Source: Erwinia piriflorinigrans CFBP 5888 (GTDB taxonomy: Bacteria > Pseudomonadota > Gammaproteobacteria > Enterobacterales > Enterobacteriaceae). Taken from it: 64,000 nucleotides of DNA. The notes below the pieces were generated by a model. That model saw only the letters and a program-made list of their open reading frames with translations, searched no databases and was not told the origin of the DNA. The stretch is from the NCBI RefSeq assembly GCF_001050515.1, contig NZ_CAHS01000015.1, forward strand, positions 434,001-498,000, written 5' to 3'. The position numbers were made by a program, and so were the translations under genes. This document shows, in pieces, positions 50,580 to 60,064 of this stretch (positions are counted from its first letter, which is position 1; each line of letters opens with the position of its first letter).

Positions 50580-52064
50580 TTAGTCGGCCTGATATTCCGC
50601 TTCAGCGGCAGCAAAACGCTGCTGGGCAGCGGCTGATGGCGCTTTATCAGCCAGGCTGAACAGTACAATACCGATACTGGCGAACAGGAAGCCTGGGATA
50701 ATCTCATAGAGATCCAGCCAGCCGTACTGCTTCCAGATGAGTACCGTTGCAGCACCGATAATCATTCCGGCCAGCGCACCGTTACGCGTCATACGCCGCC
50801 AAATCAACGAGAACAGCACCACCGGACCAAAAGCAGCGCCGAATCCTGCCCAGGCATAGCTCACCAGACCCAACACGCGGTTTTCCGGGTTAGACGCCAG
50901 CATGATAGCAATGGCAGCCACCAGCAACACCATCAGGCGACCCACCCAGACCAGCTCACGCTGACTGGCACCTTTACGCAGAAAGTTCTTGTACAGATCT
51001 TCAGTCAGGGCACTGGAGCAAACCAACAGCTGGCAGCTGAGGGTGGACATCACCGCAGCCAGGATCGCCGACAGCAGAACCCCGGCAATCCACGGATTAA
51101 ACAGGATACGTGTCAGTTCGATAAAGATACGTTCACCGTTCTTCGACACTTCCCCTGCATGTTCAGGATGGTTGTCAAAATAGGCGATGCCGAAGAAGCC
51201 GACCGCCACCGCTCCCACCAGGCACAGGATCATCCATATCATACCGATACGGCGTGCAGTGCGAATCGAACGGTGTGAGTCTGCCGCCATAAAACGCGCC
51301 AGAATATGTGGCTGACCAAAGTAACCGAGGCCCCAGCCCAGCAGCGAGACGATCGCCACAAAGTTAAGGTTCTTCAGCATATCCATATTTTGCGTGCTTT
51401 TGCTGGCAATCACCTGCATCGCATCACCCAAACCGCCCACGGCGACAATCACCATCACCGGCGTCAGGATCAGCGCAAAAATCATCAGGCTGGCCTGCAC
51501 CGTATCGGTCCAGCTCACCGCGAGGAAACCGCCGACAAAGGTATAAATAATCGTCGCGGCGGCACCGGCCCACAGGGCGGTTTCGTAGCTCATACCAAAG
51601 GTACTTTCAAACAGACGCGCGCCGGCTACCACGCCAGATGCACAATAAATGGTAAAGAACACCAGGATAACCAGCGCCGAAATCACCCGCAGCACTTTAC
51701 TGCTGTCTTCAAAGCGGCTGGAGAAGAAATCCGGCAGCGTCAGGGCGTTATCGTGGTGTTCAGTCTGCACGCGCAGACGCCCGGCAACAATCTTCCAGTT
51801 AAGGTAAGCACCCAGCGTCAGGCCGATGGCAATCCAGCTTTCAGAGATCCCCGACAGGAAGATCGCTCCCGGCAGGCCCATGAGCAGCCAGCCACTCATA
51901 TCGGATGCTCCGGCAGAGAGTGCTGTGACAACACTGCCTAAACTTCGACCACCCAGAATGTAGTCATCAAAGTTTTTCGTTGAGCGGTAGGCGATGAACC
52001 CGATCAACACCATGCCGAGAATGTAAATACAAAACGTCACCATCATTGGTGTACTTAGAGTCAT
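50580..52064 (-). CDS. putP: Sodium/proline symporter PutP
   Basis: 494 residues, SSS family, about 13 membrane helices. Opening FCIYILGMVLIGFIAYRSTKNFDDYILGGRSLG and the sodium-site helix GASDMSGWLLMGLPGAIF are clear matches to E. coli PutP. Imports proline with sodium to feed PutA. Divergent from putA across a 430-bp control region. Confidence 0.97.
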   Translation of the reverse strand: MTLSTPMMVTFCIYILGMVLIGFIAYRSTKNFDDYILGGRSLGSVVTALSAGASDMSGWLLMGLPGAIFLSGISESWIAIGLTLGAYLNWKIVAGRLRVQTEHHDNALTLPDFFSSRFEDSSKVLRVISALVILVFFTIYCASGVVAGARLFESTFGMSYETALWAGAAATIIYTFVGGFLAVSWTDTVQASLMIFALILTPVMVIVAVGGLGDAMQVIASKSTQNMDMLKNLNFVAIVSLLGWGLGYFGQPHILARFMAADSHRSIRTARRIGMIWMILCLVGAVAVGFFGIAYFDNHPEHAGEVSKNGERIFIELTRILFNPWIAGVLLSAILAAVMSTLSCQLLVCSSALTEDLYKNFLRKGASQRELVWVGRLMVLLVAAIAIMLASNPENRVLGLVSYAWAGFGAAFGPVVLFSLIWRRMTRNGALAGMIIGAATVLIWKQYGWLDLYEIIPGFLFASIGIVLFSLADKAPSAAAQQRFAAAEAEYQAD

Positions 52065-52494
52065 TCAGCTTCTCCATTTTTTATCAGTATCCTCTGACTA
52101 CAAGCATTCTCGTCAACTGCCGGAACGAGGCAACGGACGTCAGGCTCTAGTCGGGGGCGGTATCCTGCCGTAATCGGCAACAGCGCACAAACGATTTAAC
52201 ACAGCATGTACATTACTTTCACCTGGAAGTTACTTATAAATGCTCACAGGTTGCACTACGTCACAATTAGTCAGGTTGCACCCCTTAATCAGCCTTCAGA
52301 AAGTGGGTCTAGCCGGGATTAGTCAGCTGGCAAGGATCTTGCAGCAATTTCCATGCCGCTTTTTTCTGGCTCCCCGTTCCCCGGATGTCAGGAGTGAGGC
52401 AGGCGTCACATTTAACAAGGTTGCACAAAGTTGCAACATCAGTGATATTGCAGTCTATATCGTTTGTCATCTACTGATTCAGGAGCTGTAAGGC
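52065..52494. promoter_or_regulatory. putP-putA control region with PutA operator motifs
   Basis: GTTGCA, the core recognised by the PutA ribbon-helix-helix domain, occurs four times on the plus strand at 52250-52255, 52275-52280, 52430-52435 and 52440-52445; an overlapping TGCAAC is at 52442-52447. The size and number of operators resemble the E. coli put control region (five sites in about 420 bp). In the absence of proline PutA should repress both genes from here. Confidence 0.8.
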
Positions 52495-55400
52495 ATGGGC
52501 GCTACCACTATGGGTGTGAAACTGGACGACGCCACGCGCGATCGGATTAAACAAGCGGCGGCGCAGATCGACCGCACGCCACATTGGCTCATCAAGCAGG
52601 CGATTTTTAATTATCTGCAACAGATTGAACACGGCAGCGCATTGCCGGAACTGCCGGTAAATGGCGTGCTGGCCGAAAGCGAAGAGCGCCCGCCGGAAGA
52701 GGCTCACCAACCGTTCCTGGATTTCGCCGAGCACATCCTGCCGCAGTCGGTGGCCCGCGCAGCTATTACCTCCGCATGGCGGCGCCCGGAGACGGAAGCG
52801 GTGCCGATGCTGTTAGAACAGGCACGTTTACCCGATAACCAGGCACAGGCTACGCATCGTCTTGCCTGGCAGCTTGCCGATAAGCTGCGGCACCAGAAAG
52901 GTGCGGGTGGGCGCGCCGGAATGGTGCAAAGCCTGCTGCAAGAGTTTTCATTGTCTTCACAGGAAGGCGTCGCGTTAATGTGCCTGGCGGAAGCGTTGCT
53001 GCGCATTCCCGATAAGCCAACGCGTGACGCGCTTATCCGCGATAAAATCAGTAACGGCAACTGGCACTCGCACCTCGGGCGCAGCCCGTCGCTGTTCGTC
53101 AACGCCGCTACCTGGGGACTGCTGTTTACCGGGCGTCTGGTTTCCACCCACAACGAAGCCAATTTATCGCGTTCGCTCAACCGCATTATCGGCAAGAGCG
53201 GCGAGCCGCTGATCCGTAAAGGGGTCGATATGGCGATGCGCCTGATGGGTGAGCAGTTTGTTACCGGTGAAATCATTGCTGAAGCGCTGGCAAATGCGCG
53301 TAAGCTGGAAGAGAAAGGCTTCCGCTACTCATACGATATGCTGGGTGAAGCCGCGCTAACCGCGCAGGATGCCAAAGCCTATCTGCTTTCTTATCAACAG
53401 GCGATCCACGCCATTGGTAAAGCATCTAACGGGCGCGGGATTTATGAAGGCCCGGGCATCTCGATCAAGCTTTCGGCCCTGCATCCGCGCTATAGCCGCG
53501 CCCAGCACGAGCGGGTCATGGAAGAGCTGTATCCGCTGCTTAAGTCACTGACGCTGCTCGCCCGCTCTTACGATATCGGTATTAATATCGATGCCGAAGA
53601 GGCCGACCGCCTTGAACTGTCGCTCGACCTGCTGGAAAAACTGTGCTTCGAAGCGGAGCTGGAGGGCTGGAACGGTATTGGCTTTGTGATCCAGGCCTAT
53701 CAGAAACGCTGTCCGATGCTGATCGATTTTCTGACTGACCTGGCGCAGCGCAGCCGCCGTCGCCTGATGATCCGCCTGGTCAAAGGTGCCTACTGGGATA
53801 GCGAAATCAAACGCGCCCAGATGGACGGGCTGGAAGGCTACCCGGTATACACGCGCAAGGTCTACACGGATATTTCCTATATTGCCTGCGCTCGCAAATT
53901 GCTGGCCGCACCCAACCTGGTCTATCCGCAGTTCGCCACCCATAACGCCCATACGCTGGCGGCCATTTACCAGCTGGCGGGCAATAACTACTATCCGGGT
54001 CAGTACGAATTCCAGTGCCTGCACGGCATGGGCGAACCGTTGTATGAACAGGTAGTGGGCAAAGTGGCCGACGGCAAACTTAACCGCCCCTGCCGTATCT
54101 ATGCACCAGTCGGAACGCATGAAACGCTGTTGGCATACCTGGTACGCCGCCTGTTGGAAAATGGCGCCAATACCTCTTTCGTTAACCGCATAGCCGATGC
54201 CACCTTGCCGATTGACGAGCTGGTGGCAGACCCGGTGGTAGCGGTGGAAAAACTGGCCCACGGCGAAGGCACAGTTGGCCTGCCGCATCCGAAAATTCCA
54301 CTGCCACGAGATCTGTACGGAAAACACCGCCCGAACTCCGCTGGCCTGGATCTGGCCAATGAACATCGCCTGGCTTCGCTGTCCAGCGCCCTGTTAAGCG
54401 GTGCCAGCCAAGACTTGCAGGCGCAGCCGCTGATTGATGGCCCGCTGGAAGCGGGAGAGTTGCTGCCGGTGCTCAACCCGGCAGAGCCGCTGGATGTGGT
54501 CGGCCACGTTCGTCATGCAACGCCAGCAGAAGTTTCTGTCGCGCTGGCGGCGGCCGTAAGCGAGGGGGCTATCTGGTTCGCAACGCCACCACAGGAGCGC
54601 GCCGCCATTCTGGAACGCGCCGCAGTGATGATGGAGGGCCAGATGCAGCATCTGATCGGCATTCTGGTGCGCGAAGCCGGTAAAACCTTCAACAACGCCA
54701 TTGCCGAAGTGCGCGAGGCGGTCGACTTCCTGCACTATTACGCCGGCCAGGTACGCGACGATTTCGACAATGAAACCCACCGCCCGCTGGGCCCGGTGGT
54801 GTGCATCAGCCCGTGGAACTTCCCGCTAGCGATCTTCAGCGGGCAGATTGCGGCCGCGCTGGCGGCGGGCAACAGCGTGCTGGCTAAACCGGCAGAGCAG
54901 ACGCCGCTGATTGCCGCCCGCGCGGTGGCTATTCTGCACGAGGCCGGCGTACCACCGGGTGCGCTACAGCTGCTGCCCGGTACGGGCGAAACCGTGGGCG
55001 CACAGCTGGTACAGGACGATCGCGTGCGCGGCGTGATGTTTACCGGCTCCACCGCCGTGGCTACCCTGCTACAGCGTAACCTGGCAGGACGTCTTGACCC
55101 GCAGGGCCGCCCGACGCCACTGGTGGCTGAAACCGGCGGGATGAATGCGATGATCGTTGACTCTTCGGCCCTGACTGAGCAGGTGGTTACCGATATCGTC
55201 GCCTCCGCTTTCGACAGTGCCGGACAGCGCTGTTCCGCTCTGCGTCTGCTGTGTATCCAGGACGATATTGCGGAACATACGTTACAGATGCTGCGCGGCG
55301 CGATGGCCGAATGCCGTATGGGTAATCCTGAACGGTTCTCCACCGACATTGGCCCGGTGATCGATGCTGAAGCCAAAGCCGGTATCGAACAGCACATTCA

Positions 55401-56442
55401 GGCGATGCAAAGCAAAGGATTCAGCGTATTCCAGACGGCTCAGCAACAGGCACAGGACCGCCGTGAATGGCAGAGCGGCACCTTCGTGCTGCCCACCCTT
55501 ATTGAGCTGAACGACGTCGCCGACCTGACGAAAGAGATTTTTGGCCCGGTGCTGCATGTGGTGCGCTTCGCGCGTAAAAACCTGCCGAATCTGGTGGAAC
55601 AGATCAACGCATCTGGCTACGGATTAACCCTCGGCGTACATACGCGTATTGATGAAACTATTGCCCAGGTCACGCAGAAAGCACACGTTGGCAATCTCTA
55701 CGTTAACCGCAATATCGTTGGTGCTGTCGTGGGCGTACAGCCGTTTGGCGGTGAAGGCCTGTCCGGCACCGGGCCAAAAGCCGGTGGACCACTGTACCTG
55801 TACCGTCTGCTGTCACACCGCCCGGACAACGCACTGCGCGTGACGCTGGATCGACAGGATAAAGAGCGTCCCGTAGATGCGCTACTGCGCCCTGCACTGC
55901 TTCTGCCGCATCAGGCACTGGGCGAGTGGGCAGCAGATCGTCGTGAACTGGCCGCCTGCTGCGCACGCTACGCGGAGCTGGGTCAGGGAGGCACCGTGCG
56001 CCTGCTGCCGGGGCCGACAGGGGAACGCAATACCTTTGCCCTGCTCCCCCGCGAACAGGTGTTATGCCTGGCGGACAACGAACAGGATGCGCTGATTCAG
56101 CTGGCTGCCGTTACCGCCGTTGGCAGCCGGGCATTATGGAGCGACGATGAGCTACATCGCAACCTGTGGCGGCAGTTACCCGATCTGGTACGCCAGCGCA
56201 TTGAATTCGCTGCCAGACCGTTGGAGCAGAGCGAATTTGACGCGGTGATCTATCACGGTGATGCCGACCAGCTTCGCACCCTGTGTGAAGCCGTTGCAGC
56301 GCGTGATGGCGCGATTGTTTCGGTGCAAGGGTTCGAGCGCGGGGAAACCAATCTGCTGCTGGAGCGGCTGTTGCTGGAGCGTTCGCTTAGCGTCAACACC
56401 GCAGCGGCGGGCGGCAACGCCAGCCTGATGGCCATCGGCTAA
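52495..56442 (+). CDS. putA: Trifunctional proline catabolic enzyme and repressor PutA
   Basis: 1315 residues (E. coli 1320). In order: ribbon-helix-helix DNA-binding domain (1-47, MGVKLDDATRDRIKQAA), arm region, FAD proline dehydrogenase (about 260-610, RLMIRLVKGAYWDSEIK), glutamate-semialdehyde dehydrogenase (about 650-1130, SPWNFPLAIF, ETGGMNAM, catalytic cysteine in SAGQRCSALR), and a C-terminal domain. It oxidises proline to glutamate at the membrane and represses put genes when proline is scarce. The start follows ggagctgtaaggc, with GGAG at a suitable distance. Confidence 0.98.
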   Translation: MGATTMGVKLDDATRDRIKQAAAQIDRTPHWLIKQAIFNYLQQIEHGSALPELPVNGVLAESEERPPEEAHQPFLDFAEHILPQSVARAAITSAWRRPETEAVPMLLEQARLPDNQAQATHRLAWQLADKLRHQKGAGGRAGMVQSLLQEFSLSSQEGVALMCLAEALLRIPDKPTRDALIRDKISNGNWHSHLGRSPSLFVNAATWGLLFTGRLVSTHNEANLSRSLNRIIGKSGEPLIRKGVDMAMRLMGEQFVTGEIIAEALANARKLEEKGFRYSYDMLGEAALTAQDAKAYLLSYQQAIHAIGKASNGRGIYEGPGISIKLSALHPRYSRAQHERVMEELYPLLKSLTLLARSYDIGINIDAEEADRLELSLDLLEKLCFEAELEGWNGIGFVIQAYQKRCPMLIDFLTDLAQRSRRRLMIRLVKGAYWDSEIKRAQMDGLEGYPVYTRKVYTDISYIACARKLLAAPNLVYPQFATHNAHTLAAIYQLAGNNYYPGQYEFQCLHGMGEPLYEQVVGKVADGKLNRPCRIYAPVGTHETLLAYLVRRLLENGANTSFVNRIADATLPIDELVADPVVAVEKLAHGEGTVGLPHPKIPLPRDLYGKHRPNSAGLDLANEHRLASLSSALLSGASQDLQAQPLIDGPLEAGELLPVLNPAEPLDVVGHVRHATPAEVSVALAAAVSEGAIWFATPPQERAAILERAAVMMEGQMQHLIGILVREAGKTFNNAIAEVREAVDFLHYYAGQVRDDFDNETHRPLGPVVCISPWNFPLAIFSGQIAAALAAGNSVLAKPAEQTPLIAARAVAILHEAGVPPGALQLLPGTGETVGAQLVQDDRVRGVMFTGSTAVATLLQRNLAGRLDPQGRPTPLVAETGGMNAMIVDSSALTEQVVTDIVASAFDSAGQRCSALRLLCIQDDIAEHTLQMLRGAMAECRMGNPERFSTDIGPVIDAEAKAGIEQHIQAMQSKGFSVFQTAQQQAQDRREWQSGTFVLPTLIELNDVADLTKEIFGPVLHVVRFARKNLPNLVEQINASGYGLTLGVHTRIDETIAQVTQKAHVGNLYVNRNIVGAVVGVQPFGGEGLSGTGPKAGGPLYLYRLLSHRPDNALRVTLDRQDKERPVDALLRPALLLPHQALGEWAADRRELAACCARYAELGQGGTVRLLPGPTGERNTFALLPREQVLCLADNEQDALIQLAAVTAVGSRALWSDDELHRNLWRQLPDLVRQRIEFAARPLEQSEFDAVIYHGDADQLRTLCEAVAARDGAIVSVQGFERGETNLLLERLLLERSLSVNTAAAGGNASLMAIG

Positions 56443-56487
56443 CGGCTGCCTGATGTGATGGTAAGCAGTGTCATGCTGCTTAAATTA

Positions 56488-56517
56488 ACAGCCCGGCATT
56501 CGCCGGGCTGTTTTTTT
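56488..56517 (+). terminator. Terminator after putA
   Basis: Stem ACAGCCCGGC with GCCGGGCTGT around a 4-base loop, followed by T residues. The A/T-rich flank may also serve the convergent dcyD. Confidence 0.93.
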
Positions 56518-56538
56518 GTCGCTTAGTCCATCGGGCAA

Positions 56539-57519
56539 TCAAGGATGATAAGCAAACAGCGCCGGAGCACCGCCGGTGTGGACAAACAGCAGCGGTCCCT
56601 GGCGACGAAATCTGCCCTGCGCAATGCCGTCAATCAGCCCTGCCATCGCCTTGCCGGTGTAGACCGGATCGAGGAATATCCCCTCCAGCCGAGCCAGCAG
56701 TTTCACCGCCTCCATGCCCTCTTCGTTCGGGTGACCGTAGCCCGGAGCATAATAATCATCCCACAGGGTGATCGGCGCGCGACTCTCTAACGCCAGCGAC
56801 TGTGCCAGCGGATGACGGATCGCCTCCACTTTCACCCGCTGGTCAGCCGAACGGCGGGACACGGTAACGCCGACCAGTTCGCATTCAGGCAGAAGCTGCT
56901 CCAGTCCGACCGCCAGCCCGGCGTGCGTGCCTGCACTGCCCGAAGCCACCACCACGGCGGCAAAATCAACCACGCCTTCGCTCTGGTGGGTAATTTCCTG
57001 TGCGCATTCGACGTAGCCCAGCGCACCCAGCGCATCAGAACCGCCGACGGGAATGATATAGGGGCGAAATCCCTGTGCTTCCAGCAGAGTTGCCTGCTGT
57101 TCTAACTGTGCAACCGGATCGTGCAGCACAGGCACCATGATAACTTCCGTACTCATCAAATCCAGCAGCAGACGATTACCGTTACTCAGGTAATTTTCGC
57201 TTTTAGCATCGATGGGATTTTCCAGCAGCGCCACGCATTTTAAGCCCAGCTTTGCCGCCACCGCCGCCGTCTGGCGCACATGGTTAGACTGAATCGCGCC
57301 AGCGGTCAGCAGCACATCAGCACCGGCGCGCAGGGCATCGGCGGCCAGAAACTCCAGCTTGCGCAGCTTATTGCCACCGAATGCCATCGGCGTGACATCG
57401 TCACGTTTAATAAATATATCGCGTCCCAGATAATCAGACAGGCGAGGAAGATGTTCTAAGGGCGTGGGCGAACCCAGCAGCTCGATGCGGGGAAAGTTAA
57501 CTATATTATGTAAAGACAT
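56539..57519 (-). CDS. dcyD: D-cysteine desulfhydrase
   Basis: 326 residues from the ATG at 57519 ([16 protein letters not shown]), with GGA seven bases upstream; an ATG at 57531 lacks a site. PLP enzyme with the lysine in [27 protein letters not shown] and [15 protein letters not shown]. Converts D-cysteine to pyruvate, sulfide and ammonia. In E. coli it sits after fliZ and tcyJ (fliY); here tcyJ and the tcyLN transporter genes are missing. Confidence 0.94.
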   Translation of the reverse strand: MSLHNIVNFPRIELLGSPTPLEHLPRLSDYLGRDIFIKRDDVTPMAFGGNKLRKLEFLAADALRAGADVLLTAGAIQSNHVRQTAAVAAKLGLKCVALLENPIDAKSENYLSNGNRLLLDLMSTEVIMVPVLHDPVAQLEQQATLLEAQGFRPYIIPVGGSDALGALGYVECAQEITHQSEGVVDFAAVVVASGSAGTHAGLAVGLEQLLPECELVGVTVSRRSADQRVKVEAIRHPLAQSLALESRAPITLWDDYYAPGYGHPNEEGMEAVKLLARLEGIFLDPVYTGKAMAGLIDGIAQGRFRRQGPLLFVHTGGAPALFAYHP

Positions 57520-57601
57520 GCGGGTTTCCATAGCTGGCGCTTAATGTGTCTCTACAGTGTTGCAGAACATTCCCCGCACGTCATCTGGCGATGAGAGATA
57601 A

Positions 57602-58105
57602 CTAATTACGCTGCCAGCCGAGGAACTGATCGTACTTACGCAGCGCAATGCGGTAGTTATTATTACCAGCATCCGGCAGGTCGTTTTCCAGACATTCATG
57701 CCAGCTCGGCCCGGTAAGCCGTTCCGATGGGAAATTACGCGCTGACAGCATCCCGTCAAGACGACGCAGGCGAACAACATATTCGCGAATGGTGCTGTGG
57801 CTCATTTCCGTCTGCTCAAACAGGTACTGTTTAAACTTCATAATGTCGAAATAGGTCGGATGGGTGTTGCAGTAAATATCACTACAGAATCGACACAGCG
57901 CGGTAAGTTCAAGCTGTAATTTCAACCAGACCCGTTCATCAACGGGCTGGTCCATCCGGGCGATGGCTTCTTTATTAATGATTTGACCACGAAATACCAG
58001 CGCCATACGGTCCAGTACTTTCGCGCAATGGGAACAATGGCTTTGGCTGTGTTTATAGTCTTTTAAGTAACGGCTCAATGGCCTGGTTGTTGTTTTCGAT
58101 CCCAC
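57602..58105 (-). CDS. fliZ: Flagellar regulator FliZ
   Basis: 167 residues (E. coli 183). A core-binding-like DNA-binding protein that counters sigma-S promoters and favours motility. RPLSRYLKDYKHSQSHCSHCAKVLDR and the block EQTEMSHSTIREYVVRLRRL are strongly conserved; the C-terminus is shorter than in E. coli. Follows fliA by 42 bases. Confidence 0.93.
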   Translation of the reverse strand: MGSKTTTRPLSRYLKDYKHSQSHCSHCAKVLDRMALVFRGQIINKEAIARMDQPVDERVWLKLQLELTALCRFCSDIYCNTHPTYFDIMKFKQYLFEQTEMSHSTIREYVVRLRRLDGMLSARNFPSERLTGPSWHECLENDLPDAGNNNYRIALRKYDQFLGWQRN

Positions 58106-58147
58106 AAGAGATTCCCCGGTTCGAGTTTAAAGTGCAAACTGACTTTG

Positions 58148-58870
58148 TCAGCGCGCCCCCGATAACCGGGCGCGCAGGCGTTTTACCGCCTGACTGTGCA
58201 GCTGGCTGACACGGGATTCCCCCACCTCCAGCACTGCGCCAATCTCTTTCAAATTCAGTTCTTCCTGGTAATAAAGCGTCAGAACCATTTTTTCGCGATC
58301 GGGCAGAGCCTCTATCGCTTCAATCACCCGGTCGCGAAGATCCCCTTCCAGCAACTGATGCAACGGATTTTCCTGTTCGTGCCCTTCCGTCACCAGTTCC
58401 GCGCTGTCGCCATGCTCTTCACGGTATTCATCAAAGGAGAAGAGCTGGCTGTTATTGGTGTCCAGCAGGATTTGTCGGTACTCGTCCAGCGAAACATCTA
58501 ACTGGGCCGCCACCTCCTGCTCGCTGGCCGAGCGCCCCAGCGCCTGCTCGACCTTATGCATGGCTCCGGCCACTTCGCGCGCGTTGCGGCGCACGCTGCG
58601 CGGTGCCCAGTCGCGGCTGCGCAGCTCGTCAAGCATCGCCCCACGGATACGCTGTACGGCGTAGGTGGTAAAAGCGGTCCCCTGCATGGCATCGTAACGT
58701 TCTACCGCATTCAACAGGCCGATACCCCCCGCCTGGAGCAGATCGTCAAGTTCAACGCTGGCCGGCAGGCGCACCTGTAGCCGCAGCGCTTCATGGCGTA
58801 CCAGCGGTACGTAACGCTGCCACAGCGAATGTTTGTCCATCACGCCATTGGCGGTATACAGATCGTTCAC
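58148..58870 (-). CDS. fliA: Flagellar sigma factor FliA (sigma-28)
   Basis: 240 residues, usual length. Regions 2 (LLQAGGIGLLNAVERYD), 3 and 4 (LPDREKMVLTLYYQEELNLKEIGAVL, VGESRVSQLHSQAVKRLR) are complete. Directs transcription of late flagellar and chemotaxis genes, including the sigma-28 sites annotated in this window. Held inactive by FlgM until hook completion. Confidence 0.98.
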   Translation of the reverse strand: MNDLYTANGVMDKHSLWQRYVPLVRHEALRLQVRLPASVELDDLLQAGGIGLLNAVERYDAMQGTAFTTYAVQRIRGAMLDELRSRDWAPRSVRRNAREVAGAMHKVEQALGRSASEQEVAAQLDVSLDEYRQILLDTNNSQLFSFDEYREEHGDSAELVTEGHEQENPLHQLLEGDLRDRVIEAIEALPDREKMVLTLYYQEELNLKEIGAVLEVGESRVSQLHSQAVKRLRARLSGAR

Positions 58871-58895
58871 TCTGACCTACCCTGGATTAATTAAG

Positions 58896-58922
58896 TTATC
58901 GGCACGATTATCGGTTTCTGTA
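58896..58922 (-). promoter_or_regulatory. Possible sigma-28 promoter of fliAZ
   Basis: On the minus strand a perfect -10 GCCGATAA (58896-58903) lies 11 bases from TACAGAAA (58915-58922), a weak match to TAAAGTTT. E. coli fliAZ is known to be autoregulated in this way. Confidence 0.45.
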
Positions 58923-59023
58923 GGTATTTTGATTGGTGGAATAGCGGTTAAAAGGCGGGTTATTTCATTTTGTTGAGCGACGGCCCCACGCAATCAGCAT
59001 CGCTGGCGCGGGGAGCCGTCAGG

Positions 59024-59992
59024 TCATATTTTGTTTTGCAGCCGCTGGCGTGTGGCGGGCGGCACCTGCGTCCATAAGGCACAGACCTGACCTTCCAGCT
59101 GCTGATAAAACGGCAACAGGGCGCTATCCTGCGGTAACGTGCAGCGAAAATGCACCGTACCCTGAACAGGATCGATGGTCATGCGGCGGCTGGCAAACAG
59201 CCGTTGCAGATCGCTACGCAGAAACAAACCGTTATCCGTGCTGTTATCCAGCATGAACCCCTGCTCATTTTCGCGCGTGTCGATGTGGCAGGCTTCCACC
59301 CACGGCCATGCCTGTTCATCGGCCAGTAATGTGCCGGTCACCACGCAGGCCCCGTAGCGCTCACGCAGCGCGGCGGTAAACTCATGATGACTGGCACGGT
59401 GCCAAAGCCGAGCCTTCACTCGCCGCCCGACCTGGGTTCCGGCCATCACTCCGGCAGGCGGCAGCAGCAGCGGCGAGGTCAGCACCACGATAAACTGTAG
59501 CTGGCGGGCATATTCAAAACAGGGCTGCGACTGGCTGTCATATAGCTGCCAAAACTCATCCTCTTCTTCAGTGCGCAGCAGCGTCAGCGTGTAGCCGCGC
59601 TGTTGCAGCAGGCTTTGCGCCATGATCGACGCCGGATCGAGCATCGCCAACACCCGGCTTTCACCCATCACCTTCCAGGTGTTCCACGGAGCCGGGATCA
59701 CCGGGCGACGAAAATAAAGGAAGCTCTGCTGACTTAACAGATAGTGTTCAAAGCGCGCCAGATGGTTTTTGCGCTCGTTATCCTGGCTGATAAACAACAG
59801 ATCTTCTTGGGCAATATGGCTGTCTTTACTGGCAAACACCGCGCGGATCGTCCCGTTTTTGCTGGAGGTGGACGGGCTGAGCAGCCCATGCGCGGTTAAC
59901 GATTTATCATCAGGGTACTTTTTGCTGTAGCGGTCGTTTATCTCCTCAAACGGCAGCAGTTCCCCGGGGATCAGGTCATAATTGAAGCGCAT
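59024..59992 (-). CDS. HNH-endonuclease-like protein inserted between fliA and fliC
   Basis: 322 residues, start with GGAG seven bases upstream. The C-terminal third (about 210-265) has an HNH (HNH_2-like) pattern: RYGACVVTG, EACHID, then DNGLFLRSDLQRLF. In active members the last block usually reads NGLxLRxDLHxLFD; here the histidine is glutamine, so metal binding may be altered. The first 200 residues match no domain I can name. The gene lies 15 bases beyond the fliC terminator, so it is either expressed by read-through of flagellin transcripts or from an unseen promoter. Its function, including any flagellar one, is unknown. Confidence 0.7.
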   Translation of the reverse strand: MRFNYDLIPGELLPFEEINDRYSKKYPDDKSLTAHGLLSPSTSSKNGTIRAVFASKDSHIAQEDLLFISQDNERKNHLARFEHYLLSQQSFLYFRRPVIPAPWNTWKVMGESRVLAMLDPASIMAQSLLQQRGYTLTLLRTEEEDEFWQLYDSQSQPCFEYARQLQFIVVLTSPLLLPPAGVMAGTQVGRRVKARLWHRASHHEFTAALRERYGACVVTGTLLADEQAWPWVEACHIDTRENEQGFMLDNSTDNGLFLRSDLQRLFASRRMTIDPVQGTVHFRCTLPQDSALLPFYQQLEGQVCALWTQVPPATRQRLQNKI

Positions 59993-60006
59993 AAAACACT
60001 CCAGAG

Positions 60007-60033
60007 AAAAAAAACCCCGCGAGCGCGGGGTTT
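60007..60033 (-). terminator. Terminator after fliC
   Basis: On the minus strand stem AAACCCCGC/GCGGGGTTT with a 4-base loop, then a run of T. It is 31 bases past the fliC stop. Confidence 0.93.
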
Positions 60034-60064
60034 AACGAGTTCAGTAAGGGGGTTAACGCGACGG

